Assembly (NCBI RefSeq): GCF_036379515.1
Contig: NZ_DASVGN010000025.1
Location: forward strand, 1-64,000
Direction of reading: 5' to 3'
DNA from: Castellaniella sp036379515
GTDB taxonomy: Bacteria; Pseudomonadota; Gammaproteobacteria; Burkholderiales; Burkholderiaceae_B
Length of the DNA: 64,000 nucleotides
A program made the translations under genes and the position numbers. Positions 9,360 to 18,230 of the stretch are shown here, in pieces. Positions within the stretch are counted from its first letter, which is position 1. The number at the start of each line of letters is the position of its first letter. Under the pieces are notes generated by a model that was not told the DNA's origin, did not search any database, and was given only the letters and a program-made list of their open reading frames with translations.

Positions 9360-11219
9360 TCAACGGATATGGGGTGATACGCTCGGGTCTTGCACGGGCA
9401 GGCCTCGGGTCTGCAGCCGGCGGGCCGGAGGGTATGGGTAGATGTCTTCGATGTGCCCCTGCGCGGCCCGCGTGCGGCATTCCTGCCACCATTGTGCCTC
9501 TAAAAGGGGGGCGTGGTATTTGAGGAAAGCGGCGCGAACACGCGGGTTGCCCAGCAGAAAATGCGCGAATTCTTCGGGGAAGACGTCGTGTGCCCCCACG
9601 GGGTACCACGGTTCGCCCGAAAGCTCGGCTTCTTCGTTGGGGGCGGGGGGAATGCGGCGAAACTGCATGTCGGTCATGCGTTCGATTTCGTCGTAGTCGT
9701 AGAACACGACTCGGCCCAGTCGGGTAAGGCCAAAGTTCTTGTAGAGCATGTCGCCCGGGAAGATGTTGGCGGCCGCCAGCTCGCGGATCGCCTGGCCGTA
9801 TTGCTGGATGGCGGCGTCCAGCGCAGCGTCGGGGGCGTTGACCAGAAACAGGTTCAGCGGGGTCATGCGGCGTTCGATGTAGACGTGCTTGAGTACGACC
9901 AGGTCGCCCGTTTCTTCGAGCAGGCTGGGCACGTCGGTCCGCAGGCTGGCCAGCAGGCGGGCGGAAAATCGGCTGCGCGGTAGGGCGACCTGCGAGTATT
10001 CCCAGGTGTCGGCCATGCGTCCCACGCGGTCGTGTTTCTTTACCATCAGGTATTTGCGCCGCACGGTGGCCTCGTCCATGCCTTCTTTGTGGATGTGGTC
10101 GCGGATGAGCTTGAAGACGTAGGGGTACGAGGGCAGCGTAAACACGGTCATCACCATGCCGTGGATGCCCGGTGCGGCGTCGAAGGCGTCGCTGGAGTGC
10201 GACAGGTGATGCAGAAAGTCGCGGTAGAACAGGGTCTTGCCCTGTTTTTGCAGGCCCAGCGTGGTGTAGATCTCGGCCTTGGGCTTGCGCGGGAACAGGG
10301 ATGCCAGAAACTCGACATAGGCGGCCGGCGCTTCCATGTCGACCAGAAAGTACGCCCGCGTGAAGCTGAACAAGGTGCTGAGGTCGTCGCTGGTGTGCAG
10401 GAGGGCGTCGAACTGGACATGTCCCGAGGGGGTTTGCAACAGCGCCACGGCAAAAGGGTGGATGACGGTCTGGTTGATGAGCCGCCCTACGATATAGGCG
10501 CCTTTGTTGCGGAAGAACAGGGAATTGAGCACCTGGATCTGGCAATCGGCCGCCAGGCGTCGGCCCAGATCGCGTGGCAGTGCCTCGTGCAGATGGCGCA
10601 GGCCCCGGCGCGCGAGACGCCGGACGTCTGCGGGTAGATCCAGATAGGGACACGCCAGTCCAAAGTCGGCCACCATCTGGGTCAGGCTGGGCAGCAGGCC
10701 TTGTGTGAGCGGGTAATACGAGCGATAGGCGGGCAGTTCCCCGTCGATGTAATCCGTGGCGACGGCGGGACGCACGAACAGGAAGTCGTTGTTGAAATAG
10801 TTGCGGTGCAGGATGCGGCAAGACACCGAGTTGAAGAAGGTCTCGGCGCAGGCAGGCTGGCGGTGGCTCGCCAGAAGGCCGATATAGCAGGTCTTGGTGG
10901 CCTGCCAGAATTCGATCTGCTCGTGTGCCAGGGCCAGGCCCGGCGTCGCTTGTGCAGGCGCCGTGTCGCGCAGGGCCTGTGCCAGCGAGGCCGCGCATTC
11001 GCGTACCCGGATGTCGTAGTATTCGATGCGTTCGCGCGAGAGCTGCTGGATGCCGTGCCAGTTGGCCGATTCAAAGAGTGCCTTGGCGCGTTGGGCGCTG
11101 TAGCGAAACAGGGCATAGTGGCGGTCGAACCCGGCCAGTATCATGCGCGCGACGGCATCGGGCCCGTGCGCGTGCGGGCTCACGGGTTGAACGTACTGCA
11201 GGTCGCCGTCGTTGCGCAT
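9360..11219 (-). CDS. aceK: isocitrate dehydrogenase kinase/phosphatase
   Basis: Bifunctional enzyme, 619 aa, that phosphorylates and dephosphorylates isocitrate dehydrogenase and so diverts carbon into the glyoxylate shunt on acetate or acetyl-CoA-yielding substrates. Highly characteristic AceK segments are visible: KEGMDEATVRRKYLMVKKHD, DRVGRMADTWEYSQVALPR and NFGLTRLGRVVFYDYDEIER. It is slightly longer than E. coli AceK (578 aa). It sits inside the leucine-degradation operon rather than with aceBA. This makes physiological sense because leucine yields only acetyl-CoA and acetoacetate, and the glyoxylate shunt is then needed. Probably controlled by LiuR through the upstream operators, by inference. 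Confidence 0.95.
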   Translation of the reverse strand: MRNDGDLQYVQPVSPHAHGPDAVARMILAGFDRHYALFRYSAQRAKALFESANWHGIQQLSRERIEYYDIRVRECAASLAQALRDTAPAQATPGLALAHEQIEFWQATKTCYIGLLASHRQPACAETFFNSVSCRILHRNYFNNDFLFVRPAVATDYIDGELPAYRSYYPLTQGLLPSLTQMVADFGLACPYLDLPADVRRLARRGLRHLHEALPRDLGRRLAADCQIQVLNSLFFRNKGAYIVGRLINQTVIHPFAVALLQTPSGHVQFDALLHTSDDLSTLFSFTRAYFLVDMEAPAAYVEFLASLFPRKPKAEIYTTLGLQKQGKTLFYRDFLHHLSHSSDAFDAAPGIHGMVMTVFTLPSYPYVFKLIRDHIHKEGMDEATVRRKYLMVKKHDRVGRMADTWEYSQVALPRSRFSARLLASLRTDVPSLLEETGDLVVLKHVYIERRMTPLNLFLVNAPDAALDAAIQQYGQAIRELAAANIFPGDMLYKNFGLTRLGRVVFYDYDEIERMTDMQFRRIPPAPNEEAELSGEPWYPVGAHDVFPEEFAHFLLGNPRVRAAFLKYHAPLLEAQWWQECRTRAAQGHIEDIYPYPPARRLQTRGLPVQDPSVSPHIR

Positions 11220-11264
11220 GGGGCGATCAGGAACAGAGGATGCCGCTGGCGTGCACGGCAGGCC

Positions 11265-12443
11265 TCAGGCGGTTTCGTTGAAGAGTTCGCGACCGATCAG
11301 CATGCGGCGGATTTCGCTCGTGCCGGCACCGATTTCGTAGAGCTTGGCATCGCGCCACAGGCGCCCGGTGGGGTAGTCGTTGATGTAGCCGTTGCCGCCC
11401 AGGATTTGAATGCCTTCGCCCGCCATCCAGGTGGCTTTTTCAGCGCAGTACAGGATGAGCCCGGCGCAATCCTTGCGCACCCGGCGCACGTGTCCGGTAC
11501 CCAGCTGATCCAGGTTTTTGCCCACGGTGTAGCAATACGAACGGCAGGCTTGCAGCGTGGTGTAGAGATCGGCCAGCTTGCCCTGGATGAGCTGGAATTC
11601 ACCGATGGATTGCCCGAATTGGTGACGTTCGTGCACGTAGGGCACGACCACATCGAGGACGGCCTGCATGATGCCCAGTGGCCCGGCGGCCAGCACGGCG
11701 CGTTCGTAGTCGAGCCCGCTCATGAGCACCTTGACCCCGCCGTTGACGGCGCCCAGCACGTTTTCGGCGGGCACGGCGCAATCCTGGAAGACCAGCTCGC
11801 CCGTGTGCGAACCGCGCATCCCCAGTTTGTCGAGCTTTTGCGCCACCGAGAATCCCGGGAAGGATTTTTCGACGATGAAAGCGGTGATGCCGTGTTGGCG
11901 GGCCTCGGGGTCGGTCTTGGCGTAAACCACCAGGGTGTCGGCGTCCGGCCCGTTGGTGATCCACATCTTGGTGCCGTTGAGCACGTAGTGATCACCGCGT
12001 TTTTCGGCGCGCAGCCGCATGCTGACTACGTCGGAGCCAGCGCCTGGCTCGCTCATGGCGAGTGCGCCCACTTGTTCGCCCGAAATCAGCCCAGGCAGGT
12101 ATTTGCGCTTTTGCGCCTCGGTGCCGTTGCGGTGGATCTGATTCACGCACAGGTTGGAGTGCGCCCCGTACGACAACGCGATGGACGCGCTGGCGCGTGA
12201 GATTTCTTCCATGGCGATCATGTGCGCCAGGTAGCCCAGTTGCGCCCCACCGTAGGTTTCGGCCACCGTGACGCCCAGCAGGCCCAGGTCGCCAAATTTG
12301 CGCCAGAGATCCATAGGGAACTGGTCGTTGCGATCGGCCTCGGCTGCGCGCGGGGCGATTTCGGACTGCGCGAATTCTCGTACGGCATCGCGCAGCATGT
12401 CGAGGTCGGTGCCTAGATCGAAGTTCAGGCCGGGCAGATCCAT
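11265..12443 (-). CDS. liuA: isovaleryl-CoA dehydrogenase
   Basis: FAD-dependent acyl-CoA dehydrogenase, 392 aa, that oxidises isovaleryl-CoA to 3-methylcrotonyl-CoA, the first committed CoA step of leucine degradation; electrons go to ETF. The family signature AMSEPGAGSDVVSM and the C-terminal YEIGAGTSEIRRMLIGREL are present. SGLDYERAVLAAGPLG contains the glutamate at the position used as catalytic base in isovaleryl-CoA dehydrogenases, which separates it from short-chain enzymes that have it near residue 370. The start is the ATG at 12443 behind an AGGAG motif. A LiuR-type operator lies 39-54 bp upstream, between this gene and liuR. Confidence 0.94.
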   Translation of the reverse strand: MDLPGLNFDLGTDLDMLRDAVREFAQSEIAPRAAEADRNDQFPMDLWRKFGDLGLLGVTVAETYGGAQLGYLAHMIAMEEISRASASIALSYGAHSNLCVNQIHRNGTEAQKRKYLPGLISGEQVGALAMSEPGAGSDVVSMRLRAEKRGDHYVLNGTKMWITNGPDADTLVVYAKTDPEARQHGITAFIVEKSFPGFSVAQKLDKLGMRGSHTGELVFQDCAVPAENVLGAVNGGVKVLMSGLDYERAVLAAGPLGIMQAVLDVVVPYVHERHQFGQSIGEFQLIQGKLADLYTTLQACRSYCYTVGKNLDQLGTGHVRRVRKDCAGLILYCAEKATWMAGEGIQILGGNGYINDYPTGRLWRDAKLYEIGAGTSEIRRMLIGRELFNETA

Positions 12444-12481
12444 GGGTGTCTCCTGTGAGGATGCGTTATTGTGATCTCACG

Positions 12482-12497
12482 TTTACGTTAACGTCAA
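12482..12497. promoter_or_regulatory. LiuR-type operator upstream of liuA
   Basis: A near-perfect palindrome TTTACGTTAACGTCAA lies in the gap between liuR and liuA. It matches the TTTACGTwAACGTAAA-like signal described for the MerR-family regulator LiuR in proteobacteria (recalled from comparative genomics). The position suggests an internal promoter for the liuA operon. Confidence 0.75.
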
Positions 12498-12517
12498 TTA
12501 GGGTAATGCTGGGTCGT

Positions 12518-12913
12518 TCAACGTGACGTCGCTTCCCGCGCTTTGAGTTGTTGATCGCAATCAGCCTGCTGGCGGCAGATTTCTTTGAGCGTTTCGTCCA
12601 GGTCGCGGCGCTGTTGTTCCAGCTTTCCGCGGTGCGCAGCCAGCACTTCGGCGTAGTGGTGCAGCTGCGTGGTGGAGCTGGCGCTGGTGTGGTCGTACAG
12701 GTTGATGAGGGTGAGGATCTCGGCCAGTTGCAGGCCCAGGCGGCGTCCACGCAATGCCAGCTTGAGCCGCGTGCGGTCACGAGTGACGTAGATGCGCCGC
12801 CGCCCTTCGCGGGCCGGCGTCACGATCCCCTGGTCTTCGTAGAAGCGGATGGTGCGCGGTGTCACCCCGAATTCGTGCGAGAGCTCGGTGATGGTCCAGG
12901 TAGCTTGGCTCAT
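12518..12913 (-). CDS. liuR: MerR-family regulator of leucine degradation
   Basis: MerR-type transcription factor, 131 aa from the ATG at 12913. The N-terminal winged helix-turn-helix (TWTITELSHEFGVTPRTIRFYEDQGIV) is followed by a DNA-contact region rich in arginine and a coiled-coil dimerisation helix (residues about 75-130). No cysteine cluster is present, so it is not a metal sensor. Position at the head of the liu operon and two matching palindromes identify it as LiuR, which usually represses or modulates the pathway in response to branched-chain intermediates. The frame is open upstream to 13021, including an in-frame ATG at 12967 that would add 18 residues, but homology begins at MSQATWTI. 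Confidence 0.88.
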   Translation of the reverse strand: MSQATWTITELSHEFGVTPRTIRFYEDQGIVTPAREGRRRIYVTRDRTRLKLALRGRRLGLQLAEILTLINLYDHTSASSTTQLHHYAEVLAAHRGKLEQQRRDLDETLKEICRQQADCDQQLKAREATSR

Positions 12914-12947
12914 GGGCAGTTGGGATGAGTGGTCGGATTGGATGCAG

Positions 12948-12963
12948 TTTACGTCAACGTCAT
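12948..12963. promoter_or_regulatory. LiuR-type operator upstream of liuR
   Basis: TTTACGTCAACGTCAT, a second copy of the palindrome found in front of liuA, lies 35-50 bp upstream of the chosen liuR start. It suggests autoregulation and supports the liuR start at 12913, since the longer frames would run across the operator. Confidence 0.7.
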
Positions 12964-13089
12964 TCATTTTGATGCTTTTGGCGGATGCGGGACTTGGAAT
13001 CCGGGGTGTCGAAGGGCGCACGAAGGGTCCGGGCCCAGATCCCTCCTATACTGAGGCTGCATGCCGACTGGCTGTGGAGTGTGAACCAG

Positions 13090-14163
13090 ATGAACTCTGA
13101 CGAACAAAAATTGCGCTATCCGCATGGCGAAACCCTGCCGGTAGCGGGCGAGGCCCTGACCGTGGCCGATGGCGTGCGCTGGCTGCGCATGCCTCTGCCG
13201 TTTGCCTTGAACCACGTCAATCTTTGGCTGCTGCGCGACCGCATCGACGGGCGCGAGGGCTGGACGGTGGTGGACTGCGGGGTCGATCGGCCCGAGGTGA
13301 GAGCCTGCTGGGAAACCGCCTTCACGCAGGCGCTGGAGGGCTTGCCGGTGCTGCGCGTGGTGGTCACCCACATGCATCCAGATCACGTGGGGCTGGCGCA
13401 CTGGCTGTGTGCGCGCTGGCAAGTACCGTTGTGGATGTCGATGACGGATTACGTACTGGCGCGCCTGTGGGCCGGTGCTTCGGCCGAGCGGACCCCCCAA
13501 GACGGCGGGCTGACGGGCGATTCTGCCGTGCGTCACTTCGCGCGGCACGGCCTGGTCGACCCCGAAGTGCAGACGCAGATCCGGGCACGCGATGGCTATT
13601 ACGCCAATCTGGTGCCGGACATCCCTTCGCAGTTTCACCGCCTGGTCGAAGGGGACGGCCTGGAAATCGGTGGCCGCACCTGGACCATCCGGGTCGGGCG
13701 CGGTCATGCGCCGGAGCACGTCTCTCTCTGGTGCCCTGCATTGAGGGTGCTGATTTCAGGCGACATGGTGCTGCCGCGCATTTCCACGAACGTGAGCGTG
13801 TCGGGGCTGGAGCCCGAGGCCAACCCCTTGCGGCTTTATCTGAATTCTCTGCGCGAACTCGATGACTTGCCCGACGACGCCCTGGTTCTGCCGTCGCACG
13901 GCCGACCCTTCATCGGGCTGCCGGTGCGCGTTGCGCAGCAGTTCGCGCATCACGCGGCTCGCCTGGCCGAGGTGATGGACGCCTGCCGCGTGCCCTGCAG
14001 TGCGTACGATCTGCTGCCGGTGCTGTTCCATCGAAAGCTGGATGTGCATCAGTTGAGCTTTGCCATGGGCGAATCCATTGCGCACTTGCACGCCCTGTAT
14101 TTCGAAGGCAAGTTGCGGCGCACGCTGGATGAGGATGGCGTTTATCGCTTCCAGAAGACCTGA
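13090..14163 (+). CDS. MBL-fold metallo-hydrolase
   Basis: Metallo-beta-lactamase-fold hydrolase, 357 aa, with the di-metal motif THMHPDHVG near residue 100 and further ligands plausibly in GRGHAPEHVSLWC and PSHGRPF. The C-terminal third (after about residue 260) resembles the winged-helix extension seen in LACTB2-like family members (YDLLPVLFHRKLD). The substrate is unknown; relatives hydrolyse thioesters, RNA or lactones. The ATG at 13090 is chosen because the frame upstream has no homology. It is divergent from liuR, and its proximity to the liu cluster hints at, but does not prove, an acyl-CoA thioesterase role. Confidence 0.85.
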   Translation: MNSDEQKLRYPHGETLPVAGEALTVADGVRWLRMPLPFALNHVNLWLLRDRIDGREGWTVVDCGVDRPEVRACWETAFTQALEGLPVLRVVVTHMHPDHVGLAHWLCARWQVPLWMSMTDYVLARLWAGASAERTPQDGGLTGDSAVRHFARHGLVDPEVQTQIRARDGYYANLVPDIPSQFHRLVEGDGLEIGGRTWTIRVGRGHAPEHVSLWCPALRVLISGDMVLPRISTNVSVSGLEPEANPLRLYLNSLRELDDLPDDALVLPSHGRPFIGLPVRVAQQFAHHAARLAEVMDACRVPCSAYDLLPVLFHRKLDVHQLSFAMGESIAHLHALYFEGKLRRTLDEDGVYRFQKT

Positions 14164-14244
14164 CATCCTGCCGCCTGGCCGCTTGTGTTTTTGCCCGCGT
14201 TGTCGCCTTCAGCCTTGCGCAATTTTCTTTGAGACTCATGCACC

Positions 14245-15474
14245 ATGAATACTTCTTCCGATGACCGTATCGACACCTTGCTGCAGCATACGGGGCAGGC
14301 GACGCTGGACCCCGTTACAGGTTCCGGTCCTGTCGCCTTGCCGTCCTATCGCACCAGTACGGTGCGCTTTGCCTCCATGGATGCGCTGGATGCGGCGCAG
14401 GCCGCCAAGCAACGCGGCGAGCGGGTGCCCACGTATGGTCGGGTGGGGCTGCAGACCCATGCTGCGTTCGAAGAGCTGATGTGCCAGCTTGAAGGCGGCA
14501 CACGCGCATTTCTGGCCCCGTCGGGCATGGCGGCCATCAGCATGGCGCTGATGGCGTTGCTGAGCCAGGGCGACCATGCGCTGGTGGTGGACTGCGTCTA
14601 CGGGCCGGTGCGACAGCTGCACAAGGCCATTCTGTCGCGCATGGGCGTGGCCATGGATTTCGTGGCGCCTGACATCGCGAGCCTACAAGCCGCGCTGCGC
14701 CCCGAAACCAAGGTGCTGTACCTGGAATCCCCCGGTTCGCTGCTGATTGAAATGCTGGATCTGCCGGCGCTCGCTCAGTGGGCGCATGAACACGGTCTGA
14801 CGGTGGTTGCCGACAATACCTGGGGCTCGGGTTACATCTACCGGCCGCTGGCCTTGGGTGCCGATATTTCAGTCGTCGCGGCCACCAAATATGTGGGTGG
14901 CCACTCCGATCTGATGCTGGGCGCGGCCGTCACGCGGGACCCGGCCCTGGTTGCTCGGCTGCATGAGACCCACTACGCGTTGGGGAGTACCGTGAGCGCC
15001 GATGATGCCTGGCTTGCGATCCGGGGGGCGCGGACCTTGGGCTTGCGCATGCAGGCGTGCGGCGATCATGCCATGACAATCTGCCAGTGGCTGTCCAGGC
15101 GCCCCGAGGTCTCGCATATTTTCTCCCCGGCCTGGCCTGGGGATGCGGGTCATGCGCTCTGGCAACGCGATGCCACCGGATCCAACGGCCTGTTTTCGGT
15201 TGCGGTTGATTTCAACGAGGCACAGGTGCGCCGCGTCATCGACAGCCTGCGCTTGTTTGGCCTAGGCTATTCCTGGGGCGGCTACGAGAGCCTGGTGACT
15301 CAGGTCGAGCCCTCGGCCCTGAAGAGTCACCATTATTGGCAGCGCGTCGCCACCGATCGCATGAAGGCCGGCACCGTACTCAGACTGCACGTGGGCCTGG
15401 AAGACTCGGCCGATCTGATTGCCGACCTGGAACAGGCGTTTGAGTCGGCGCGGGGGGAGGTGGCCGACGAGTGA
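14245..15474 (+). CDS. metC: cystathionine beta-lyase
   Basis: PLP enzyme of the Cys/Met metabolism family, 409 aa, that cleaves cystathionine to homocysteine, pyruvate and ammonia. Visible motifs include YGRVGLQTHAAFEEL, the cofactor-site SGMAAI, VVADNTWGSGY and the Schiff-base lysine in VAATKYVGGHSDLMLG (about K214). The C-terminal substrate domain has YSWGGYESLV and LHVGLEDSADLIADLEQAF. The start at 14245 is the only ATG before homology begins. The assignment as beta-lyase rather than gamma-synthase rests on overall pattern, so some uncertainty about substrate remains. Confidence 0.87.
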   Translation: MNTSSDDRIDTLLQHTGQATLDPVTGSGPVALPSYRTSTVRFASMDALDAAQAAKQRGERVPTYGRVGLQTHAAFEELMCQLEGGTRAFLAPSGMAAISMALMALLSQGDHALVVDCVYGPVRQLHKAILSRMGVAMDFVAPDIASLQAALRPETKVLYLESPGSLLIEMLDLPALAQWAHEHGLTVVADNTWGSGYIYRPLALGADISVVAATKYVGGHSDLMLGAAVTRDPALVARLHETHYALGSTVSADDAWLAIRGARTLGLRMQACGDHAMTICQWLSRRPEVSHIFSPAWPGDAGHALWQRDATGSNGLFSVAVDFNEAQVRRVIDSLRLFGLGYSWGGYESLVTQVEPSALKSHHYWQRVATDRMKAGTVLRLHVGLEDSADLIADLEQAFESARGEVADE

Positions 15475-15567
15475 TAGACTACTGACTCACCTGCCAGTTC
15501 ATGGATACGCCTGATTCAGGCAATCCAGGCAGCCTGTAGATTCGCAAGAACCTGGTCACGAGCAGAA

Positions 15568-16308
15568 GTGAAATCAACGGATATCAAGCAGCCGGACATG
15601 CGCCAACGGATCAAGTCGCTCGCCGCGACGCTGCTGATCAAACATGGGTACCGCGGTGTGAGCTTTGGCGATATTGCCGACGGTCTGTCCACCACGCGGG
15701 CCAATATTCACTACCACTTCGGCAACAAGAACTCGCTCGTTGAAGAGGTGACGGACGAGTATGTGACGGCCACGTTGGCGCGATTCCGCTCGATCTGGAA
15801 GAATACGGATACCTCGATCGGCTTCAAGCTGGATGCCACCATCGCATTCAACCGCCAGCGCTACGACGAGTTCAACGTAGGCGACGACGACGGCCTGTCA
15901 TGGAGTCTGGTGGCGCGGATGCGTGCGGACAGTGATGCGCTGAGTCCGCGCAGCGTCGCCTCGGTGCAGCGCTTTGCATCCGAGTTGACGAACGCGATCA
16001 GGGTGGGCATTTCCAACGCAGTCGACCAGGGTGAGCTATCCTCTGGCACGCCGATCGAGGACGTTGTGGCCCTGCTGGTCAATATCATCAATAGCGCCGG
16101 CCTCGTCACCCAGGATGCGGCACGTTTCGATCAGCTGGAACTGATCTATCGCGCGTTCTTGAGGACAGTCGTTGCTGCTTACGGCAATCAGGATGTGCAG
16201 ACTGCACCCAAGCTGGCCAAACGGCCGTTTGCCGCTGTGCCTGGTGGGGCAGCGACTGATGCGCGCGGTATGGCGGCCTCCAGGCGGCAGCGCAAGCAGG
16301 TTCCCTGA
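15568..16308 (+). CDS. TetR-family transcriptional regulator
   Basis: TetR repressor-like protein, 246 aa, with the N-terminal HTH at residues 12-60 (LAATLLIKHGYRGVSFGDIA ... TTRANIHYHFGNKNSLVEEV). The ligand domain has no recognisable specificity. The C-terminal ~35 residues are basic and disordered (ASRRQRKQVP). It is the first gene of a same-strand block with SDR, crotonase, ABC importer and CoA-transferase genes, so it most likely senses an acyl-CoA or the imported substrate. An inverted repeat at 16468-16489 upstream of the SDR gene is a candidate target. Confidence 0.88.
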   Translation: MKSTDIKQPDMRQRIKSLAATLLIKHGYRGVSFGDIADGLSTTRANIHYHFGNKNSLVEEVTDEYVTATLARFRSIWKNTDTSIGFKLDATIAFNRQRYDEFNVGDDDGLSWSLVARMRADSDALSPRSVASVQRFASELTNAIRVGISNAVDQGELSSGTPIEDVVALLVNIINSAGLVTQDAARFDQLELIYRAFLRTVVAAYGNQDVQTAPKLAKRPFAAVPGGAATDARGMAASRRQRKQVP

Positions 16309-16467
16309 TCCCAGAGGTGTTGGGTTGGCCTTGCCCGGGGGTCTGACTGTTTGCAGTCGCTCCGCCCGCCTGGTTCGGCGCGTCTGGGCGCCACAACAGT
16401 GTCTGCCGCGCATCTGAATCCATACCGGGAAAACCCCTGTTGTATTGGCAGATTGCTCAAACTATGC

Positions 16468-16489
16468 TGACTTGCACATAAGTAAGTCA
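16468..16489. promoter_or_regulatory. candidate TetR operator upstream of the SDR gene
   Basis: Inverted repeat TGACTT-N10-AAGTCA lies 25 bp before the SDR start codon, in a locally AT-rich stretch between the TetR gene and the catabolic genes. Size and position fit a TetR-family operator. There is no second clear copy in front of the TetR gene. Confidence 0.4.
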
Positions 16490-16513
16490 ACATGCTTGGG
16501 CACGAATCCGAAT

Positions 16514-17284
16514 ATGCGTAACCTGGAAGGGAAAGTTGCTCTCGTCACCGGTGCGGCAGCAGGCATAGGGCGCGCCATCGCTGTCCGGCTGGCGCAGGAC
16601 GGGGCGGATCTGGCGCTCTTCGACATCAACGAAGAAGGAGCGCACGACACGGCGGACATGATACGTGCCGTCGGCCGTGTCTGTAAGGTCGTGCGTGGTG
16701 ACGTGGGTGATTACTCACAGGTTCGGCAAGCCGTCGATGCGTTCGTCCAATCATTCGGCGCTATTGACGTTGCCGTTCACAATGCGGGGATTACCCGGGT
16801 CGGTACGGTGATCGAGACCTCGGTAGAAGATTTCCACGCCGTGTTCCACGTCAATGTCGACGGAGTCTTTTACGGCTGCAAGGCGGTGGTCCCCCATATG
16901 CTCAAGCAGGGGGGAGGGAAGATCATCAATACCTCGTCCTGGCTGGGCAAGGTCGGCAAAGCGAATTACGGCGCGTATTGCGCTTCGAAGGCTGCCATCA
17001 TCGGCTTGACGCAATCGCTTGCCATGGAAGTGGCCCGCCAGGGAGTCAATGTCAATGCCGTGTGCCCAGGGGTCATCGTCGATACCGTCATGCGGGACGA
17101 AGCGGACGCTGCCTCGATCAGGCAGGGCTTGCGAACGGCGAAACAACGCGAAGGAGAAATACCGGTCGGCCGGGTCGGCTTGCCTGATGACGTCGCCCGC
17201 CTGGTGTCGTTTCTTGCTTCAGATCAAGCCAACTACATGACCGGGCAGGCGCTGAATGTCACCGGCGGAATGTGGCTGTTGTGA
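16514..17284 (+). CDS. SDR-family oxidoreductase
   Basis: Classical short-chain dehydrogenase, 256 aa, NAD(P)-dependent. It shows the nucleotide motif TGAAAGIGRAIA (residues about 12-23), NAGITRVG, the catalytic serine in NTSSW and YCASK with the catalytic Tyr and Lys. The acidic residue in ALFDINEEGA after beta-2 favours NAD(H). It resembles FabG/3-hydroxyacyl-CoA dehydrogenases. Next to a crotonase that starts 10 bp downstream, it could oxidise a 3-hydroxyacyl-CoA. The start at 16514 lacks a strong ribosome binding site; the TTG at 16445 is in frame but lies upstream of the putative operator. Confidence 0.87.
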   Translation: MRNLEGKVALVTGAAAGIGRAIAVRLAQDGADLALFDINEEGAHDTADMIRAVGRVCKVVRGDVGDYSQVRQAVDAFVQSFGAIDVAVHNAGITRVGTVIETSVEDFHAVFHVNVDGVFYGCKAVVPHMLKQGGGKIINTSSWLGKVGKANYGAYCASKAAIIGLTQSLAMEVARQGVNVNAVCPGVIVDTVMRDEADAASIRQGLRTAKQREGEIPVGRVGLPDDVARLVSFLASDQANYMTGQALNVTGGMWLL

Positions 17285-17294
17285 GGGGATGGGA

Positions 17295-18080
17295 ATGATC
17301 AGCGAGCAAGTCGAATGGCATGTGGTCGAGGGTGTGGCCACGGTCACATTGAACAATCCGCCTTTGAATGTCGTCACGCTCGAAATGTCGCGGAAACTTG
17401 ATGAGGTGCTGCCCATCTTGGCGGAGGATCCCGGTGTCCGCGTGCTCATTCTCACGGGGGCTGGGGAGCGGGCATTCTGCGCCGGCTCCGACATCAGCGA
17501 GTTCCCGAACATGCTGGGTCGCGGAAAGATCGTTCCCATGAAACTCGAGTTTGAAAATCAGGTTTACGGGAAGGTGGCAAAGTTCCCGAAGCCCACGATT
17601 GCTGCAGTGACCGGCCTGGCCTATGGTGGTGGCCTTGAGCTGGCGGTGTGCTGCGATTTCATCGTGGTCGACGAAGCGACTCGTCTGGGTTTGCCGGAGA
17701 TCAAACTGGGCGTATTTCCCGGCAGCGGCGGAACGGTGCGCGTGACCCGCAGGATTGGCGAGAGCCGGGCCAAGGAAATGATGTTCTATGGCGAACCGAT
17801 TGACGCTTCCACGGCGCTTCTCTGGGGCTTGGTGAATCGCGTGGTCCCGGTTGGGCAGAGTCGCGATGTGGCGCAAGCCATGGCGCAAGGCTTGGCAGGC
17901 CAGCCGAACCGGGCTCTTCAGTTCTGCAAGGCCGCGATTGCCCTGTCCTATGCGTTGCCCGAGGACGAAGCAATCCGCGACACCATGGATCTGAGCGACC
18001 AAGTATTCGATACCGAGGATTGCCGTGAAGGCGTCAGGGCATTCTTCGCGAAGGAAAAGCCGCGTTTCAAGCATCGATGA
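17295..18080 (+). CDS. enoyl-CoA hydratase/isomerase family protein
   Basis: Crotonase-fold enzyme, 261 aa. The CoA/oxyanion-hole regions AFCAGSDISEF and YGGGLELAVCCDF are present, as is the second conserved glutamate in LGLPEIKLGVFPGSGG. Both catalytic glutamates of true hydratases are therefore in place, and hydration of an enoyl-CoA is likely. The start at 17295 is preceded by GAGGGG at a suitable distance; an alternative ATG at 17289 would be too close to it. It is tightly packed behind the SDR gene and is probably co-transcribed with it. Confidence 0.88.
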   Translation: MISEQVEWHVVEGVATVTLNNPPLNVVTLEMSRKLDEVLPILAEDPGVRVLILTGAGERAFCAGSDISEFPNMLGRGKIVPMKLEFENQVYGKVAKFPKPTIAAVTGLAYGGGLELAVCCDFIVVDEATRLGLPEIKLGVFPGSGGTVRVTRRIGESRAKEMMFYGEPIDASTALLWGLVNRVVPVGQSRDVAQAMAQGLAGQPNRALQFCKAAIALSYALPEDEAIRDTMDLSDQVFDTEDCREGVRAFFAKEKPRFKHR

Positions 18081-18230
18081 AGGGGTCTGGAGGGATCTCG
18101 GCATACGCTGAAACTCGGTTCGAGCCCTGTGCCACAGCGTTCTTGAATTCTGCATGTCGCGAGGATGGCATTGGGATTAAACGAGGGTTGTATTCATCGT
18201 CGGTGAAGTTGCTTATAGCGGAGACAGGAC

